Part shown: positions 19,678-28,749 of the stretch, in pieces
Numbering within the stretch: position 1 is the first letter of the stretch
Layout: each line of letters starts with the position of its first letter
NCBI GenBank assembly: GCA_030696775.1
Contig: JAUYRN010000005.1
Location: 124,001 to 188,000 of the forward strand
Length of the DNA stretch: 64,000 bases
From: Sulfuricurvum sp.
GTDB taxonomy: Bacteria; Campylobacterota; Campylobacteria; Campylobacterales; Sulfurimonadaceae
Direction of reading: 5' to 3'
Made by a program: the position numbers and the translations under genes
The notes under the pieces: generated by a model
The model's input: only the letters and a program-made list of their open reading frames with translations
Told to the model about the DNA's origin: nothing
The model's database searches: none

Positions 19678-20943
19678 ATGCAACTTCAAACTGAAGCCCT
19701 CCATGCCGGATACGATAAAGATAGTCAAAGTACGATGGCAGTCCCTATCTACCAAACGACTGCGTATGAGTTCCGCGATGTGGAACATGCGGCAAATTTG
19801 TTTGCTCTCAAAGAACTGGGGAATATTTATACACGTCTGAACAATCCTACAACCGATGTGTTTGAAAAACGGTTTGCCACGTTAGAAGGCGGTGCAGCCG
19901 GTTTGGCAACAGCTAGTGGAATGGCAGCAATTTTTTATGCGATTGCCAATGCGGCAGAAGCAGGAGATAATATTCTCTGTGCACGTCAGCTTTACGGAGG
20001 AACTGTAACGCAGGCTTCGTATACATTAAAACGTTTTGGGATTGAAGCACGTTATTTTGATGTTCAAAACCCTAGCGAAATTGAAGCGTTGGTGGACGAT
20101 AAAACCAAAGTGATCTTTTTTGAGAGTTTGACCAATCCAAGTATCGATGTTGCCGATATTGCTGCCATCACCGCTATTGCTAAAAAACACGGTATTCTCT
20201 CCATTGTGGATAATACGGTAGCAACTCCAGTGTTATGCCGTCCCTTAGAGCATGGTGTGGATGTCGTTGTTCACAGTGCAAGCAAATATACAACAGGGCA
20301 GGGGCTTGCTATTGGCGGGATACTTGTAGAGCGTCATGATTTAGTTGATTTTATCCGTTCTAATCCTCGTTATCCGCAGTTTAATGAGCCGGATGAGAGT
20401 TACCACGGTTTAGTGTATGTCGACGTTCCATTGCCTCTATTTTGCCTACGTGCACGTCTTTCACTTTTACGTGATTTAGGAGCAGTTGTATCACCGTTTA
20501 ATTCATGGTTGTTTATACAAGGGATTGAAACTCTCTCTCTTCGTATGCGTGAACACTCTCGTAATGCGCAAGCGGTAGCAGAATTTTTAGAAAGTCATCC
20601 AAAAGTGATAAAAGTCAATTATCCAGGTTTAAAAAGTAACAGTAACTATGCCAATGCGCAACGCTATTTTGATGGCGGTATGTCAAGTGGGTTATTAAGC
20701 TTTGAAGTAGATGATTTTGAATTGGCAAAGAAAATTGTAGATGCAACCAATCTCTTTTCATTGGTGGTTAATATCGGGGATTCTAAATCTATTATCACCC
20801 ATCCAGCTTCCACAACTCATCAACAATTAAGTGCTGAAGAATTGGTAGCATGCGGTGTCCCCTCAGGGCTTATTCGTTTGAGTATCGGACTTGAAGCGAC
20901 AGACGATTTGATTGCTGATTTAGTTCAGGCACTAAACGCGTAA
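19678..20943 (+). CDS. metY: O-acetylhomoserine sulfhydrylase (MetY)
   Basis: PLP enzyme that makes homocysteine from O-acetylhomoserine and sulfide, a direct sulfide-assimilating methionine route that suits a sulfur-metabolising bacterium. Cys/Met metabolism signatures: YTRLNNPTTDVFEKR, ESLTNPSIDV, VDNTVATPVLCRP and the PLP Lys in HSASKYTTGQG (Lys203). About 421 aa. ATG 19678 is preferred over ATG 19672 because the AAAGG site at 19665 is better spaced. metX follows after 8 bases, forming a metY-metX operon. A -10-like GATACAAT lies near 19643. Confidence 0.94.
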   Translation: MQLQTEALHAGYDKDSQSTMAVPIYQTTAYEFRDVEHAANLFALKELGNIYTRLNNPTTDVFEKRFATLEGGAAGLATASGMAAIFYAIANAAEAGDNILCARQLYGGTVTQASYTLKRFGIEARYFDVQNPSEIEALVDDKTKVIFFESLTNPSIDVADIAAITAIAKKHGILSIVDNTVATPVLCRPLEHGVDVVVHSASKYTTGQGLAIGGILVERHDLVDFIRSNPRYPQFNEPDESYHGLVYVDVPLPLFCLRARLSLLRDLGAVVSPFNSWLFIQGIETLSLRMREHSRNAQAVAEFLESHPKVIKVNYPGLKSNSNYANAQRYFDGGMSSGLLSFEVDDFELAKKIVDATNLFSLVVNIGDSKSIITHPASTTHQQLSAEELVACGVPSGLIRLSIGLEATDDLIADLVQALNA

Positions 20944-20951
20944 AGGGTACT

Positions 20952-22049
20952 ATGTTAAACCTGCAGATTCACAGTGAGCATTTCACAAACCCTCTTTATT
21001 TAGAGAGTGGGCGAATTTTAGAGCCATACGATATCGTCTATGAGACGTACGGTACTCTTAATGAGACTAAAGATAATGTGATTGTGGTTTGTCATGCCCT
21101 TACGGGTTCTCATCATGCGGCTGGAACGTATGATGGGGATAACAAAGCCGGATGGTGGGATGGTCTTATAGGTCAGGGAAAAGCGGTTGATACCGATCAT
21201 TTTTTCGTGATCTGCGCGAATGTCATCGGAAGTTGTTTTGGCTCTACAGGTCCTATGTCACCCCGCTATCCTTATAACGAGCCTTATCGTTATAAATTCC
21301 CAGTTGTGACGATATTGGACATGGTAAGAGCGCAACGCATTTTATTTGATCGTTTGGGTATCCATGAAGTGCATGCGGTTATCGGTGGTTCGATGGGCGG
21401 GATGCAAGCCTTGGCATTTGGGGTATTTTTCCCCAATTTTGCCAAAAAAATTATTGCGATGGCATCGACTCACGCTACCCAAGCCTGGGCAATTGCATTT
21501 AATAAAGTAGCCCAAGAGGCGATTCTTAAAGACCCTGAATTTAAAAATGGATATTATGACCCTGAAGTGATTCATGAAAATGGTCTTAGCGGTATGGCGA
21601 TAGGACGGATGGCAGGACATATTAGTTTTTTGTCGCCTCAATCCATGGAGCGAAAGTTTGGTCGTGAATACAAACGTAATGATGGATTGTACGAGTTATT
21701 TGGAAAGTTCCAAGTTGAATCGTATTTGGAGTACAATGGATACAATTTTACAAAATGGTTTGATCCTCTGAGTTATTTGTACATTACCAAAGCCATTAAT
21801 ATCTATGATCTCTCACGAGGATTTGACTCTTTGGAAGAAGCGCTTGGTCGTATTAGTGCGGACCTTCACTTGGTTGGATTTGAAAAAGACATTCTCTTTT
21901 TACCATCTGAGATGGAAATGATAGCATCAACAATGCATGCTATTGGAAAAGAAAATGTTGATTATGTTGAAATTAAAAGCGATTATGGCCATGATGCTTT
22001 TTTGGTAGAAATTGATAAAATTGAGCAATACGTAAAGGATGCATTATGA
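20952..22049 (+). CDS. metX: Homoserine O-acetyltransferase (MetX)
   Basis: Alpha/beta-hydrolase-fold enzyme activating homoserine for MetY. The nucleophile elbow is GGSMGGMQAL with Ser147; the catalytic His is His347 in YGHDAFLVE; the family oxyanion region CHALTGSHHAAG is at 47-58 and ANVIGSCFGSTGPMS at 90-103. 365 aa. Whether acetyl or succinyl is transferred cannot be settled by eye, but the MetY partner argues for acetyl. The stop overlaps xseB (ATGA). Confidence 0.93.
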   Translation: MLNLQIHSEHFTNPLYLESGRILEPYDIVYETYGTLNETKDNVIVVCHALTGSHHAAGTYDGDNKAGWWDGLIGQGKAVDTDHFFVICANVIGSCFGSTGPMSPRYPYNEPYRYKFPVVTILDMVRAQRILFDRLGIHEVHAVIGGSMGGMQALAFGVFFPNFAKKIIAMASTHATQAWAIAFNKVAQEAILKDPEFKNGYYDPEVIHENGLSGMAIGRMAGHISFLSPQSMERKFGREYKRNDGLYELFGKFQVESYLEYNGYNFTKWFDPLSYLYITKAINIYDLSRGFDSLEEALGRISADLHLVGFEKDILFLPSEMEMIASTMHAIGKENVDYVEIKSDYGHDAFLVEIDKIEQYVKDAL

Positions 22050-22240
22050 ATGAAGAGATAAGTTTTGAGACAAAAATAACGAATGCAAAAGCTATTTTAG
22101 AAAAATTAATGGACCCGACTTTGGCTATGGATGAGAGTGTTAAGGCCTATGAACAGGGTATGAATGAGCTTAAAATGGCTGAAAAAATGTTAGAACAAGC
22201 GCAATTACAAATTCAAATTATCAAAAATCAGGATCAATAA
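22046..22240 (+). CDS. xseB: Exodeoxyribonuclease VII small subunit
   Basis: 64 aa acidic helical protein with the family pattern FETKITNAKAILEKLMDPTLAMDESVKAYEQGMNELKMAEKMLEQAQLQI. Partners XseA in degrading single-stranded DNA; xseA is not in the window. It overlaps metX by 4 bases upstream and the next gene by 1 base (TAATG), so all three are coupled. Confidence 0.9.
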   Translation: MNEEISFETKITNAKAILEKLMDPTLAMDESVKAYEQGMNELKMAEKMLEQAQLQIQIIKNQDQ

Positions 22241-23031
22241 TGCGTTGTGCCATCTTACAGCTTCCCTCAATCGGTATGGGGGGTTCTACCTTAGACAACT
22301 ATACACGTGCTGCACATAATAAGGGTGTTAAGCTAATGGTGTTGGGCGAATATCTTCTTAATCCCTTTTTTAAAGAGCTGATTCAAACACCGATTTCAAT
22401 GATTCGTGAACAAAGCATCCATCAAATCGAAACACTAAAAACTCTTGCTCTCAAATACGATATGGTTTTTATAGCTCCTATTATTACCGTCAAAAAAAAT
22501 GAGTGTACAAAGATGATTGCCAAAATTACAGGGCGAAGCGTGAGTTATTACCCTCAACAGTTTTTGATCAACTATCCTCACTGGAATGAAGAGAATTTTT
22601 TTGCTAACCCTATTGAAGCAATAAAATCACCTATGATATTTGGACTAAACGGTTTTAAATTTGCAGTTATGGGTGGATTTGAACTCCATTTTGATCCTCT
22701 ATGGAGTGCAATTGCCACTAAAAATGTTGATGTTGTCTTAGTCCCAAGTGCATCAACGTTTGAATCGCACAATCGTTGGCGAGAATTAATTAAAATGAGA
22801 GCATTTACTCATAACTGTTACATTCTTCGTGCAAATCGTGTTGGTGAATACTGTGATGAAAAACATGCATGGAAGTTCTATGGAGATTCCATGGTTGTTT
22901 CACCTGATGGCGATATTGAAGCAGATTTGGGAAATACCGAAGAACTTCTTATTGTTGATTTAGACCGTAAATCCCTTAATGATTCGAAAAAAGGATGGGG
23001 TTTTAAAGAGGCACTCAAAAAACGACAATAA
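22240..23031 (+). CDS. Nitrilase-fold protein lacking two catalytic residues
   Basis: 263 aa with the nitrilase-superfamily layout: conserved Glu37 in VLGEYLLNP, a strand-turn where the catalytic Lys is expected, and the stretch VMGGFELHFDPLWSAIATKNVDVVLVPSAS that normally contains the nucleophile. Here the Lys position reads YYPQQFL (Gln106/107) and the Cys position reads VMGGFE (Gly145/146), so the Glu-Lys-Cys triad is broken and the protein is probably not an amidase. It may bind a ligand or a partner. It starts on the last base of the xseB stop and is coupled to xseB; the sensor kinase gene begins one base after its end. Confidence 0.7.
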   Translation: MRCAILQLPSIGMGGSTLDNYTRAAHNKGVKLMVLGEYLLNPFFKELIQTPISMIREQSIHQIETLKTLALKYDMVFIAPIITVKKNECTKMIAKITGRSVSYYPQQFLINYPHWNEENFFANPIEAIKSPMIFGLNGFKFAVMGGFELHFDPLWSAIATKNVDVVLVPSASTFESHNRWRELIKMRAFTHNCYILRANRVGEYCDEKHAWKFYGDSMVVSPDGDIEADLGNTEELLIVDLDRKSLNDSKKGWGFKEALKKRQ

Positions 23032-23032
23032 T

Positions 23033-24973
23033 ATGCAGTATCTCTGGTGGTTTTTCTTACTATTAGCAACGGCTTTAGAGGCAAAAACTCTCCATCTATG
23101 TTCGGATTCATCGTATGATCTTGCCCCGTATGTCTCATCTTTTGAAGATGCCAGTCGGGATTTGAATCTTTCGGATGTTTTACATCAACCATTTGTTCCC
23201 AACCAACAAGAAAGCATCAATTTTGGCTTTACGCATTCTGCGTATTGGTTCAAGATAGAGATGACGCGTGATGCTCATGCTGCACATAAAGAATGGTGGC
23301 TTTCAATAGAATACCCATTGTTAGAAAAAATTGATCTTTATCTACTTTCAAAGACGGGTGAAATTATTCTGACTGAAAGAATGGGGTCTTCTTTACTCTC
23401 TTCCCAAAATAAAGTTCCCTTGCATAATTATGTTACACAAATCAGACTGGAAGAGTATCCTGAAGCAACATTAATGATGCGGGTTCAAACTCAAGGATCA
23501 ATGCAGGTTCCTCTAACATTGCATTCTTCTGAAGGACTATTTGAAGAAATTGAATACAGCTCTCTGGCCATAGGCATTTTTTATGGAATTTTTATCGTTA
23601 TCTTTTTATACAATATTGTTATTTATTTTTATACAAAAGATACAAATTATCTTCGTTATTTACTTTTTTTAATCACCTTTATTTTTTGGCAAATGTCATT
23701 TGACGGTACAGGACGTACGTATATATGGGAAAAATGCAGATGGATGATAGATCATGGACCAGGTTTTTGGATTGCTTTTTCATCGTTTAGCGCATTGTAT
23801 TTCGGACGAGGATTTTTACAAACAAAAGGGACTTCTCCTAAGCTTGATATGGTTTTAAAATCAATGATGTTTTTGAGTTTTGGTCTTTCTATAATTTCGG
23901 CAATTTTACCTTATTCACAAACCATACTTATTAGTGCCAGTATGGTTATTTTTTCGACTTTTTTATTATTAACTGCCGGTATCATGATGATAAAACATGC
24001 TCATCGTGTAGCTCGTTTTTACCTATCAGGTTGGAGTTTTTTTCTCGTTGGGACTATGATTTTTACATTTAATAAATTTGAGTTGATTCCAAATTTTTAT
24101 GGAGTAAATCATGTCCAGCAAATTGGAGCAGCATTTGAGATGATTTTTCTCTCATGGGCATTAGCGGATCGTGTTTATTGGCTACAATCGGAGTATATTG
24201 CTAAAATTAATAATTTGAATGAGACACTAAGTGAAAAAGTAGCCGAATCATTGGCTGCAGTTCGCAAAAAGGATGAACTTTTTGTTCAGCAATCGCGTTT
24301 AGCCGCTCTTGGAGAGATGATCGAACAAATTGCACACCAGTGGCGACAACCGCTCAATACACTATCTCTGATTAATCAAAATCTTTATTTTAAGCGCCAT
24401 ATGGGAGAATGTGATGATAATTTATATGAGACATCACATGAGCAATTTCAAGAGAATTTACAGTATATGTCAAAGACTATTGATGATTTTCGCAATTATT
24501 ATAAAATGGACAAGCACAAAGAGGCGGAGGATATAGTTGAAGTAGCAGAAATTGCACTTCGTCTTAGTGCAGTATTATTAAATGATGCAAAAATAACAGG
24601 ACATATTGAGAGAAAAACGACGACTAAAGCCATATTAGCTAAAAATGAAATGATTCAAGTATTTATGAATCTTATTAAAAATGCTCACGATGCGATATTG
24701 GAACGTCATATAAAATCCGGAGAAATCAATATTACTATTTTTGAGGTAGAAGGATTTTTAGAACTCTGGATTGAAGATAATGCCGGAGGTATTGATGAAT
24801 CGATTATGGATAAGATTTTTACTATTTATTTTACCACTAAACCTGCCAATCAAGGGACAGGATTAGGATTACACATGTGTCGGTATATTATTGAAGAGAG
24901 TTTTGGCGGATCAATACGAGTAAAAAATACGCGTCTAGGGGCTAAATTTATTATTCAATTACCTATTGGTTAG
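23033..24973 (+). CDS. 7TMR-DISM sensor histidine kinase
   Basis: 646 aa. Signal-like N terminus, then a periplasmic 7TMR-DISMED2-type beta domain (about 20-175; NFGFTHSAYWFKIEM, EWWLSIEYPLLEKIDLYLL), seven membrane helices (about 180-390; IFYGIFIVIFLYNIVIYFYTKDTNYLRYLLF is typical), a coiled linker, and a HisKA/HATPase kinase core with phosphoacceptor His435 in IAHQWRQPLN and the G-box GTGLGLHM. Start ATG 23033, one base after the preceding stop, chosen over the upstream in-frame codon. No response regulator lies next to it, so its partner is elsewhere. Such kinases often sense carbohydrate-like ligands; the ligand is unknown here. Confidence 0.9.
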   Translation: MQYLWWFFLLLATALEAKTLHLCSDSSYDLAPYVSSFEDASRDLNLSDVLHQPFVPNQQESINFGFTHSAYWFKIEMTRDAHAAHKEWWLSIEYPLLEKIDLYLLSKTGEIILTERMGSSLLSSQNKVPLHNYVTQIRLEEYPEATLMMRVQTQGSMQVPLTLHSSEGLFEEIEYSSLAIGIFYGIFIVIFLYNIVIYFYTKDTNYLRYLLFLITFIFWQMSFDGTGRTYIWEKCRWMIDHGPGFWIAFSSFSALYFGRGFLQTKGTSPKLDMVLKSMMFLSFGLSIISAILPYSQTILISASMVIFSTFLLLTAGIMMIKHAHRVARFYLSGWSFFLVGTMIFTFNKFELIPNFYGVNHVQQIGAAFEMIFLSWALADRVYWLQSEYIAKINNLNETLSEKVAESLAAVRKKDELFVQQSRLAALGEMIEQIAHQWRQPLNTLSLINQNLYFKRHMGECDDNLYETSHEQFQENLQYMSKTIDDFRNYYKMDKHKEAEDIVEVAEIALRLSAVLLNDAKITGHIERKTTTKAILAKNEMIQVFMNLIKNAHDAILERHIKSGEINITIFEVEGFLELWIEDNAGGIDESIMDKIFTIYFTTKPANQGTGLGLHMCRYIIEESFGGSIRVKNTRLGAKFIIQLPIG

Positions 24974-25003
24974 ATTAAATTACATTAAAGGGAAGTGATT
25001 ACT

Positions 25004-25681
25004 ATGATGCATTATTTTCATCGACAAGTACAGTTATGGGGGGAGGAAACTCAACTCTCTCTTCAATCCAAACGAATTGCTATTATTGGAAGCGGTGGAC
25101 TTGGTTCATCACTTGCCTTTGCATTGGGAGCATCGGGGATTGGTGAAATCCATATGATTGATTTTGATACGGTTAGTTTGCACAATATTCATCGTCAAAT
25201 TGCTTTTAAGAGCGGTGATGAAGGTAAATTTAAAGCAGAAGTATGTGCTCAATTGATTGAATCACGCTGCCCGTATGTCAAAGCTACTGCTCATGTTTGT
25301 AATTTTGATGAATTTACAAAAAAAAATATTGAGGTAGATTTGATTATTGATGGAACGGATAATCTACCTTCTCGCGGAGCGATTAATACCTATGCGATAT
25401 CCAAAAGACTACCATGGGTATATGGATCCGTTGAAGCATTTAATGGACAAGTATGTTTTTTTGAGGAAGCATCATTTACTGAGCTGTTTAAGATCACACA
25501 GAAGACACCGGCTGGTATTGCTGCTCCGATTGTAATGCATATTGCATCATTACAAGCAAATTTAGCATTACGCTATTTGGCTGGCTTGAATGTACAAAAA
25601 GATAAGCTTTATTATTTATTTTTTAATGATGAAGGAGAATTGGTAACGCAAAAATTTGCATTACCTAAAAGCGAAAGATGA
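25004..25681 (+). CDS. ThiF/MoeB/HesA family adenylyltransferase
   Basis: About 225 aa. E1-like fold that adenylates the C terminus of a ubiquitin-like sulfur carrier (ThiS or MoaD). Seen: the opening YFHRQVQLWGEETQLSL, nucleotide loop IIGSGGLGSSLAFALGASGIGEIHMIDFD, the Arg finger in HNIHRQIAF and LIIDGTDNLPSR. No zinc-binding CxxC pairs and no rhodanese domain are present, so it resembles a short MoeB/ThiF variant. ATG 25004 fits the AAAGGGAAG ribosome site better than GTG 24995. It probably shares a transcript with the kinase gene, 30 bases upstream. Confidence 0.83.
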   Translation: MMHYFHRQVQLWGEETQLSLQSKRIAIIGSGGLGSSLAFALGASGIGEIHMIDFDTVSLHNIHRQIAFKSGDEGKFKAEVCAQLIESRCPYVKATAHVCNFDEFTKKNIEVDLIIDGTDNLPSRGAINTYAISKRLPWVYGSVEAFNGQVCFFEEASFTELFKITQKTPAGIAAPIVMHIASLQANLALRYLAGLNVQKDKLYYLFFNDEGELVTQKFALPKSER

Positions 25682-25709
25682 TCTCTGCGTAAATGAATCA
25701 AGTCTTTTA

Positions 25710-25739
25710 GCACAGTCAGGAGTTAATTCCTGACTGTGC
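25710..25739 (+). terminator. Strong hairpin between convergent genes
   Basis: GCACAGTCAGGA-GTTAAT-TCCTGACTGTGC, a perfect 12-bp stem in the 62-base gap between the ThiF-like gene and the convergent cytochrome gene. T-runs are poor on both sides, yet stem strength and position suit a bidirectional terminator. Confidence 0.6.
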
Positions 25740-25743
25740 GATT

Positions 25744-26190
25744 CTATAATGTTGGGATGTGTTTTGCTAAAGCATTAATTTGCTCAGGCGTAAACATTTT
25801 TACTTGTCCTTGCATTAATCCTTTCATCTCTTTTCCATATGAACCAGCTTGATAGCCTTGGAGTGCATCTTTAATTTGTTGTTCTGTAAAATGTGCAATG
25901 ATTTGTGACTTTCCTAGTGCTGCTTTTTCAGCTTTATTACCATGACACGCAGCACATTTTTGAGAAAAGAGGGCTCCGCCATCTACTTCTGAAGGGGTTG
26001 AAACTGCAACCGTTTCTACTGTTGGCTTTATTTCACTGACTGGAACAGATATAGTAGTGTTTTTTTCAGATATTTCAGCAGGGGTTTCGGCAGTTTGAGA
26101 CACTTGTTGCGTATCAGGTGTAGAATCTTTGGTTGAATTACCGCAACCAATTAATAGAATGGAACATACCACGGGAAGAATAAATTTCAT
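25744..26190 (-). CDS. Monohaem cytochrome c lipoprotein
   Basis: 148 aa. The lipoprotein signal ends LLIGC (Cys16). A Ser/Thr/Glu/Pro-rich linker (17-70) leads to a small class I cytochrome c domain with haem motif CAACH at 79-83 and a distal Met in the GEMKGLMQGQ-type stretch (KEMKGLMQGQVKMF). It is an envelope-anchored electron carrier; the partner is not visible here. Confidence 0.85.
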   Translation of the reverse strand: MKFILPVVCSILLIGCGNSTKDSTPDTQQVSQTAETPAEISEKNTTISVPVSEIKPTVETVAVSTPSEVDGGALFSQKCAACHGNKAEKAALGKSQIIAHFTEQQIKDALQGYQAGSYGKEMKGLMQGQVKMFTPEQINALAKHIPTL

Positions 26191-26310
26191 ATGCGTTCTC
26201 CTAAATTATTTTAGGACATTTTAGTAAAGTTTAGTTTGATTTGATGTTAAAGAGGAAAAGAAATGCATTTCGCGCCGAAGCACGAAACTAAGTTATAACT
26301 TACGTTAAAC

Positions 26311-26538
26311 TTATTTAGCAGGTGTAGCAGCAGGTGCAACTTCAGCAGCAGGCGCAGCAGCGTCAACAGCAGCAGCGTCAGCAGCAGGTGCTTCAACAGC
26401 AGCAGCATCAGCAGCAGGCATAGCTTCAGCAGCAGGTGCTACTTCTTCAGTTGCAGCAGGTGCAGCTTCAGTTTTTGCAGATTCGCTGCATCCGATAAAC
26501 ATAGCAGCTAAAAGCATAGCAGAAACGATTTTCATCAT
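26311..26538 (-). CDS. Ala-rich small lipoprotein
   Basis: 75 aa. Signal MMKIVSAMLLAAMFIGC with lipidation Cys17, then almost only Ala, Pro, Glu, Asp and Val in loosely repeated units (APAADAAAVEA, APAADAAAVDA). The DNA shows a matching GCAGCAG-type low-complexity tract. An AAGGAG-like site (on the minus strand AAGGAGTC) precedes the ATG. It may be an outer-membrane spacer protein; function unknown. Repeat-driven length variation between strains is likely. Confidence 0.6.
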   Translation of the reverse strand: MMKIVSAMLLAAMFIGCSESAKTEAAPAATEEVAPAAEAMPAADAAAVEAPAADAAAVDAAAPAAEVAPAATPAK

Positions 26539-26722
26539 GTAAGACTCCTTAAGAAATATGGCGGAAGTATACCACTTTCCCCCCCACCTTTGTCAAGTAT
26601 TTTGATGAAAATGTGCAAAGTTTTTTTGAAAACCCCTATTTTTGGGACTTTATAGCGTTTTGTTTTTATTTTCACTTCTTTTCTTTACGCACTTAAAAGT
26701 TATTTCTCATCTTTTTATCGGA

Positions 26723-26728
26723 TATAAT
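26723..26728 (+). promoter_or_regulatory. Probable -10 element of the deacetylase gene
   Basis: TATAAT in TCGGATATAATCCTAT, about 35 bases upstream of the ATG at 26762. The rest of the 26539-26761 gap is A+T-rich and contains no open frame of note. Confidence 0.5.
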
Positions 26729-26761
26729 CCTATTTTATTTTAGTGCAAAAGAGATTTTTTA

Positions 26762-27568
26762 ATGATATTCCCCTTTTTCCTTGTTCGCATGGTCTTTTTG
26801 TTGACTTTATTTTTCGGCACGGCATTCGCTGCGGAGAGAAAAGTTCCTGTTTTATGTTATCACCGTTTCGGTGTGGAAGTTGCTGATTCGATGATGATTA
26901 AAAACTCCGCGTTTGCTGAGCAGATGGAGTGGCTCAAAACGCACGGGTATATGGTGATCTCACTCGACACGGCAATGGGCTATGTCAATGGTAAACTTAA
27001 AACAATCCCTGCCAAATCAGTCGTTATTACTGTCGATGACGGACACAAAAGTGTTTACACCGATATGGCGCCGATAGTGAAAAAATACAAAATTCCCGTC
27101 ACACTCTTTATCTATCCCAGTGCAATCGCTAACGCCAAATATGCGATGAACTGGGAACAGTTACGCGAACTGGAAACGACGAAACTGTTCCATGTCGAGT
27201 CGCATACCTACTGGCACCCGAATTTCAAAAAAGAGAAGAAAAAACTCTCATCGGTGGAGTACGCCAAATTCGTTGATAAACAGCTTGGCGGAGCGAAGAA
27301 AAAACTCGAAGAGCGTATGGGACATGAGATCAAGTATCTCGCATGGGTATTTGGTATATATGATGATGCGTTGCTCGTCGATGCAAAAAGATCAGGATAC
27401 TCGGCAGCATTTACGATTGATCGACAACATGCCTCATCCAGTGATAATACAATGGCGTTGGGACGTTATATGGTTATTAGTAAACATACGATTAAAGATT
27501 TTGAGAGAATGGTGGACGGAACGGAAGATCGGATGCTTCCTGCAAAAAAAGAGGTTATTGGGTATTAA
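26762..27568 (+). CDS. Secreted polysaccharide deacetylase (NodB-like)
   Basis: 268 aa with a signal peptide (about 1-23, cleaved after TAFA). The NodB homology domain shows the metal-binding motif TVDDGH (Asp92/Asp93), the zinc ligands His148 and His152 in ESHTYWHPN, and VPVLCYHRFG at the start. These enzymes remove acetyl groups from extracellular polysaccharide such as poly-N-acetylglucosamine or peptidoglycan; the substrate here is unknown. The usual F in TFDDG is V. Codon use looks a little more G+C-rich than in neighbouring genes. Confidence 0.85.
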   Translation: MIFPFFLVRMVFLLTLFFGTAFAAERKVPVLCYHRFGVEVADSMMIKNSAFAEQMEWLKTHGYMVISLDTAMGYVNGKLKTIPAKSVVITVDDGHKSVYTDMAPIVKKYKIPVTLFIYPSAIANAKYAMNWEQLRELETTKLFHVESHTYWHPNFKKEKKKLSSVEYAKFVDKQLGGAKKKLEERMGHEIKYLAWVFGIYDDALLVDAKRSGYSAAFTIDRQHASSSDNTMALGRYMVISKHTIKDFERMVDGTEDRMLPAKKEVIGY

Positions 27569-27573
27569 ATTGT

Positions 27574-27579
27574 TATAAT
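27574..27579 (+). promoter_or_regulatory. Probable -10 element of dapC
   Basis: TATAAT in TTGTTATAATATAAG, directly after the deacetylase stop and about 34 bases before the TTG start of the aminotransferase gene. Confidence 0.45.
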
Positions 27580-27612
27580 ATAAGTATAAAATTCCACTAC
27601 AAAGACCGTCCT

Positions 27613-28749
27613 TTGCACTTTGAACCGTATCCTTTTGAAAAACTAGCCACTTTGCTGGAAGGGGTTATCCCAAATTCAGCCTATTCACCTATTGCACTTA
27701 CGATTGGTGAACCGCAATTTGATACTCCAGCATTTATCCAAAAATCGCTTGCCATGCATTCTGAAGAGCTACGCCGTTATCCAAAAACTGCCGGTGAAGC
27801 TTATCTTAATGATTCTATGAGAGCCTTTGTCAAAAGTCGTTTTGGTGTTGAGCTTAAAGCAAATGAACTGATTAGCTCATTCGGGACACGTGAAGTGCTC
27901 TTTAATTTTCCTCAGTATTATTTGTTTGATAAAAAAGAGCCGGTGATGGCGTATACGAATCCGTTTTATCAGATTTATGAAGGAGCGGCGATTGCTTCTC
28001 GCTCAAAAGTGATTCACCTCAATTTGACCGAGCAAAACGCTTTCAAGCCTGTCGTCAATGAAGACGAGCTTGCGGTTTGTGACTTGGTGATTTTGAATTT
28101 TCCAAATAATCCGACGGCTTCAGTATTGTCGATTGAGGAACTGGGTGCGTGGGTAGAACTTGCATTGAAGCATGATTTTCTCCTTATTAACGATGAATGT
28201 TACAGTGAGATTTATACAGCTCAGAAAGTTCCTTCACTTTTGGAAGCTTCTGTTTATGTTGGTAATACATCCTTTAAAAATGTTCTCGTCATTAACTCGA
28301 TTTCCAAACGCTCTTCTGCTCCGGGATTACGAAGCGGATTTATTGCAGGCGATGCAGATATTTTAAAAGGGTATGCTCAATATCGCACGTATGTCGGTTG
28401 TGCATCCCCTCTCCCTCTTCAAGCCGCCGCAGCAATGGCATGGTCGGATGATGAGCACGTGCAAGTGGCACGTGATGTCTATGCACAAAATTTTAAAGCT
28501 GCACAGGAAATTTTAGGGATTGAGACGTCGGATGCAACATTTTATGTTTGGCTCAAAGTCGATAACGCATTGGAATTTACACAGCGTCTCTACCGTGACT
28601 ACAACGTCAAAGTTCTTCCTGGAGAATTTTTGGCTCGTGAAGATAAAGAGGGTGAAAATCCCGGAATCGGCTATATTCGCATTGCGCTGGTCGAAGAAAC
28701 CATCAAAATCATAGAAGCACTTAATCGCCTAAAGGAGGCACTGTCATGA
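27613..28749 (+). CDS. dapC: Succinyldiaminopimelate transaminase-like aminotransferase
   Basis: PLP class I/II aminotransferase, 378 aa, most likely acting in lysine/diaminopimelate synthesis as in related epsilonproteobacteria. PLP Lys232 in NSISKRSSAPGLRSGF; LNFPNNPTAS and NDECYSEIY are the cofactor-binding strands. The frame has no ATG near its start; TTG at 27613 opens HFEPYPFEKL, which looks like the true N terminus. Its neighbours (an unknown gene then murC) make it part of a cell-wall precursor operon. The stop overlaps the next ATG. Confidence 0.82.
   Translation: MHFEPYPFEKLATLLEGVIPNSAYSPIALTIGEPQFDTPAFIQKSLAMHSEELRRYPKTAGEAYLNDSMRAFVKSRFGVELKANELISSFGTREVLFNFPQYYLFDKKEPVMAYTNPFYQIYEGAAIASRSKVIHLNLTEQNAFKPVVNEDELAVCDLVILNFPNNPTASVLSIEELGAWVELALKHDFLLINDECYSEIYTAQKVPSLLEASVYVGNTSFKNVLVINSISKRSSAPGLRSGFIAGDADILKGYAQYRTYVGCASPLPLQAAAAMAWSDDEHVQVARDVYAQNFKAAQEILGIETSDATFYVWLKVDNALEFTQRLYRDYNVKVLPGEFLAREDKEGENPGIGYIRIALVEETIKIIEALNRLKEALS

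Noticed and set aside
26311-26538. GCAGCAG-type tandem repeat array on the plus strand
   Set aside because: The periodicity is explained by Ala codons of the minus-strand lipoprotein gene; units are irregular and there are no spacers, so it is neither CRISPR nor a separate satellite.
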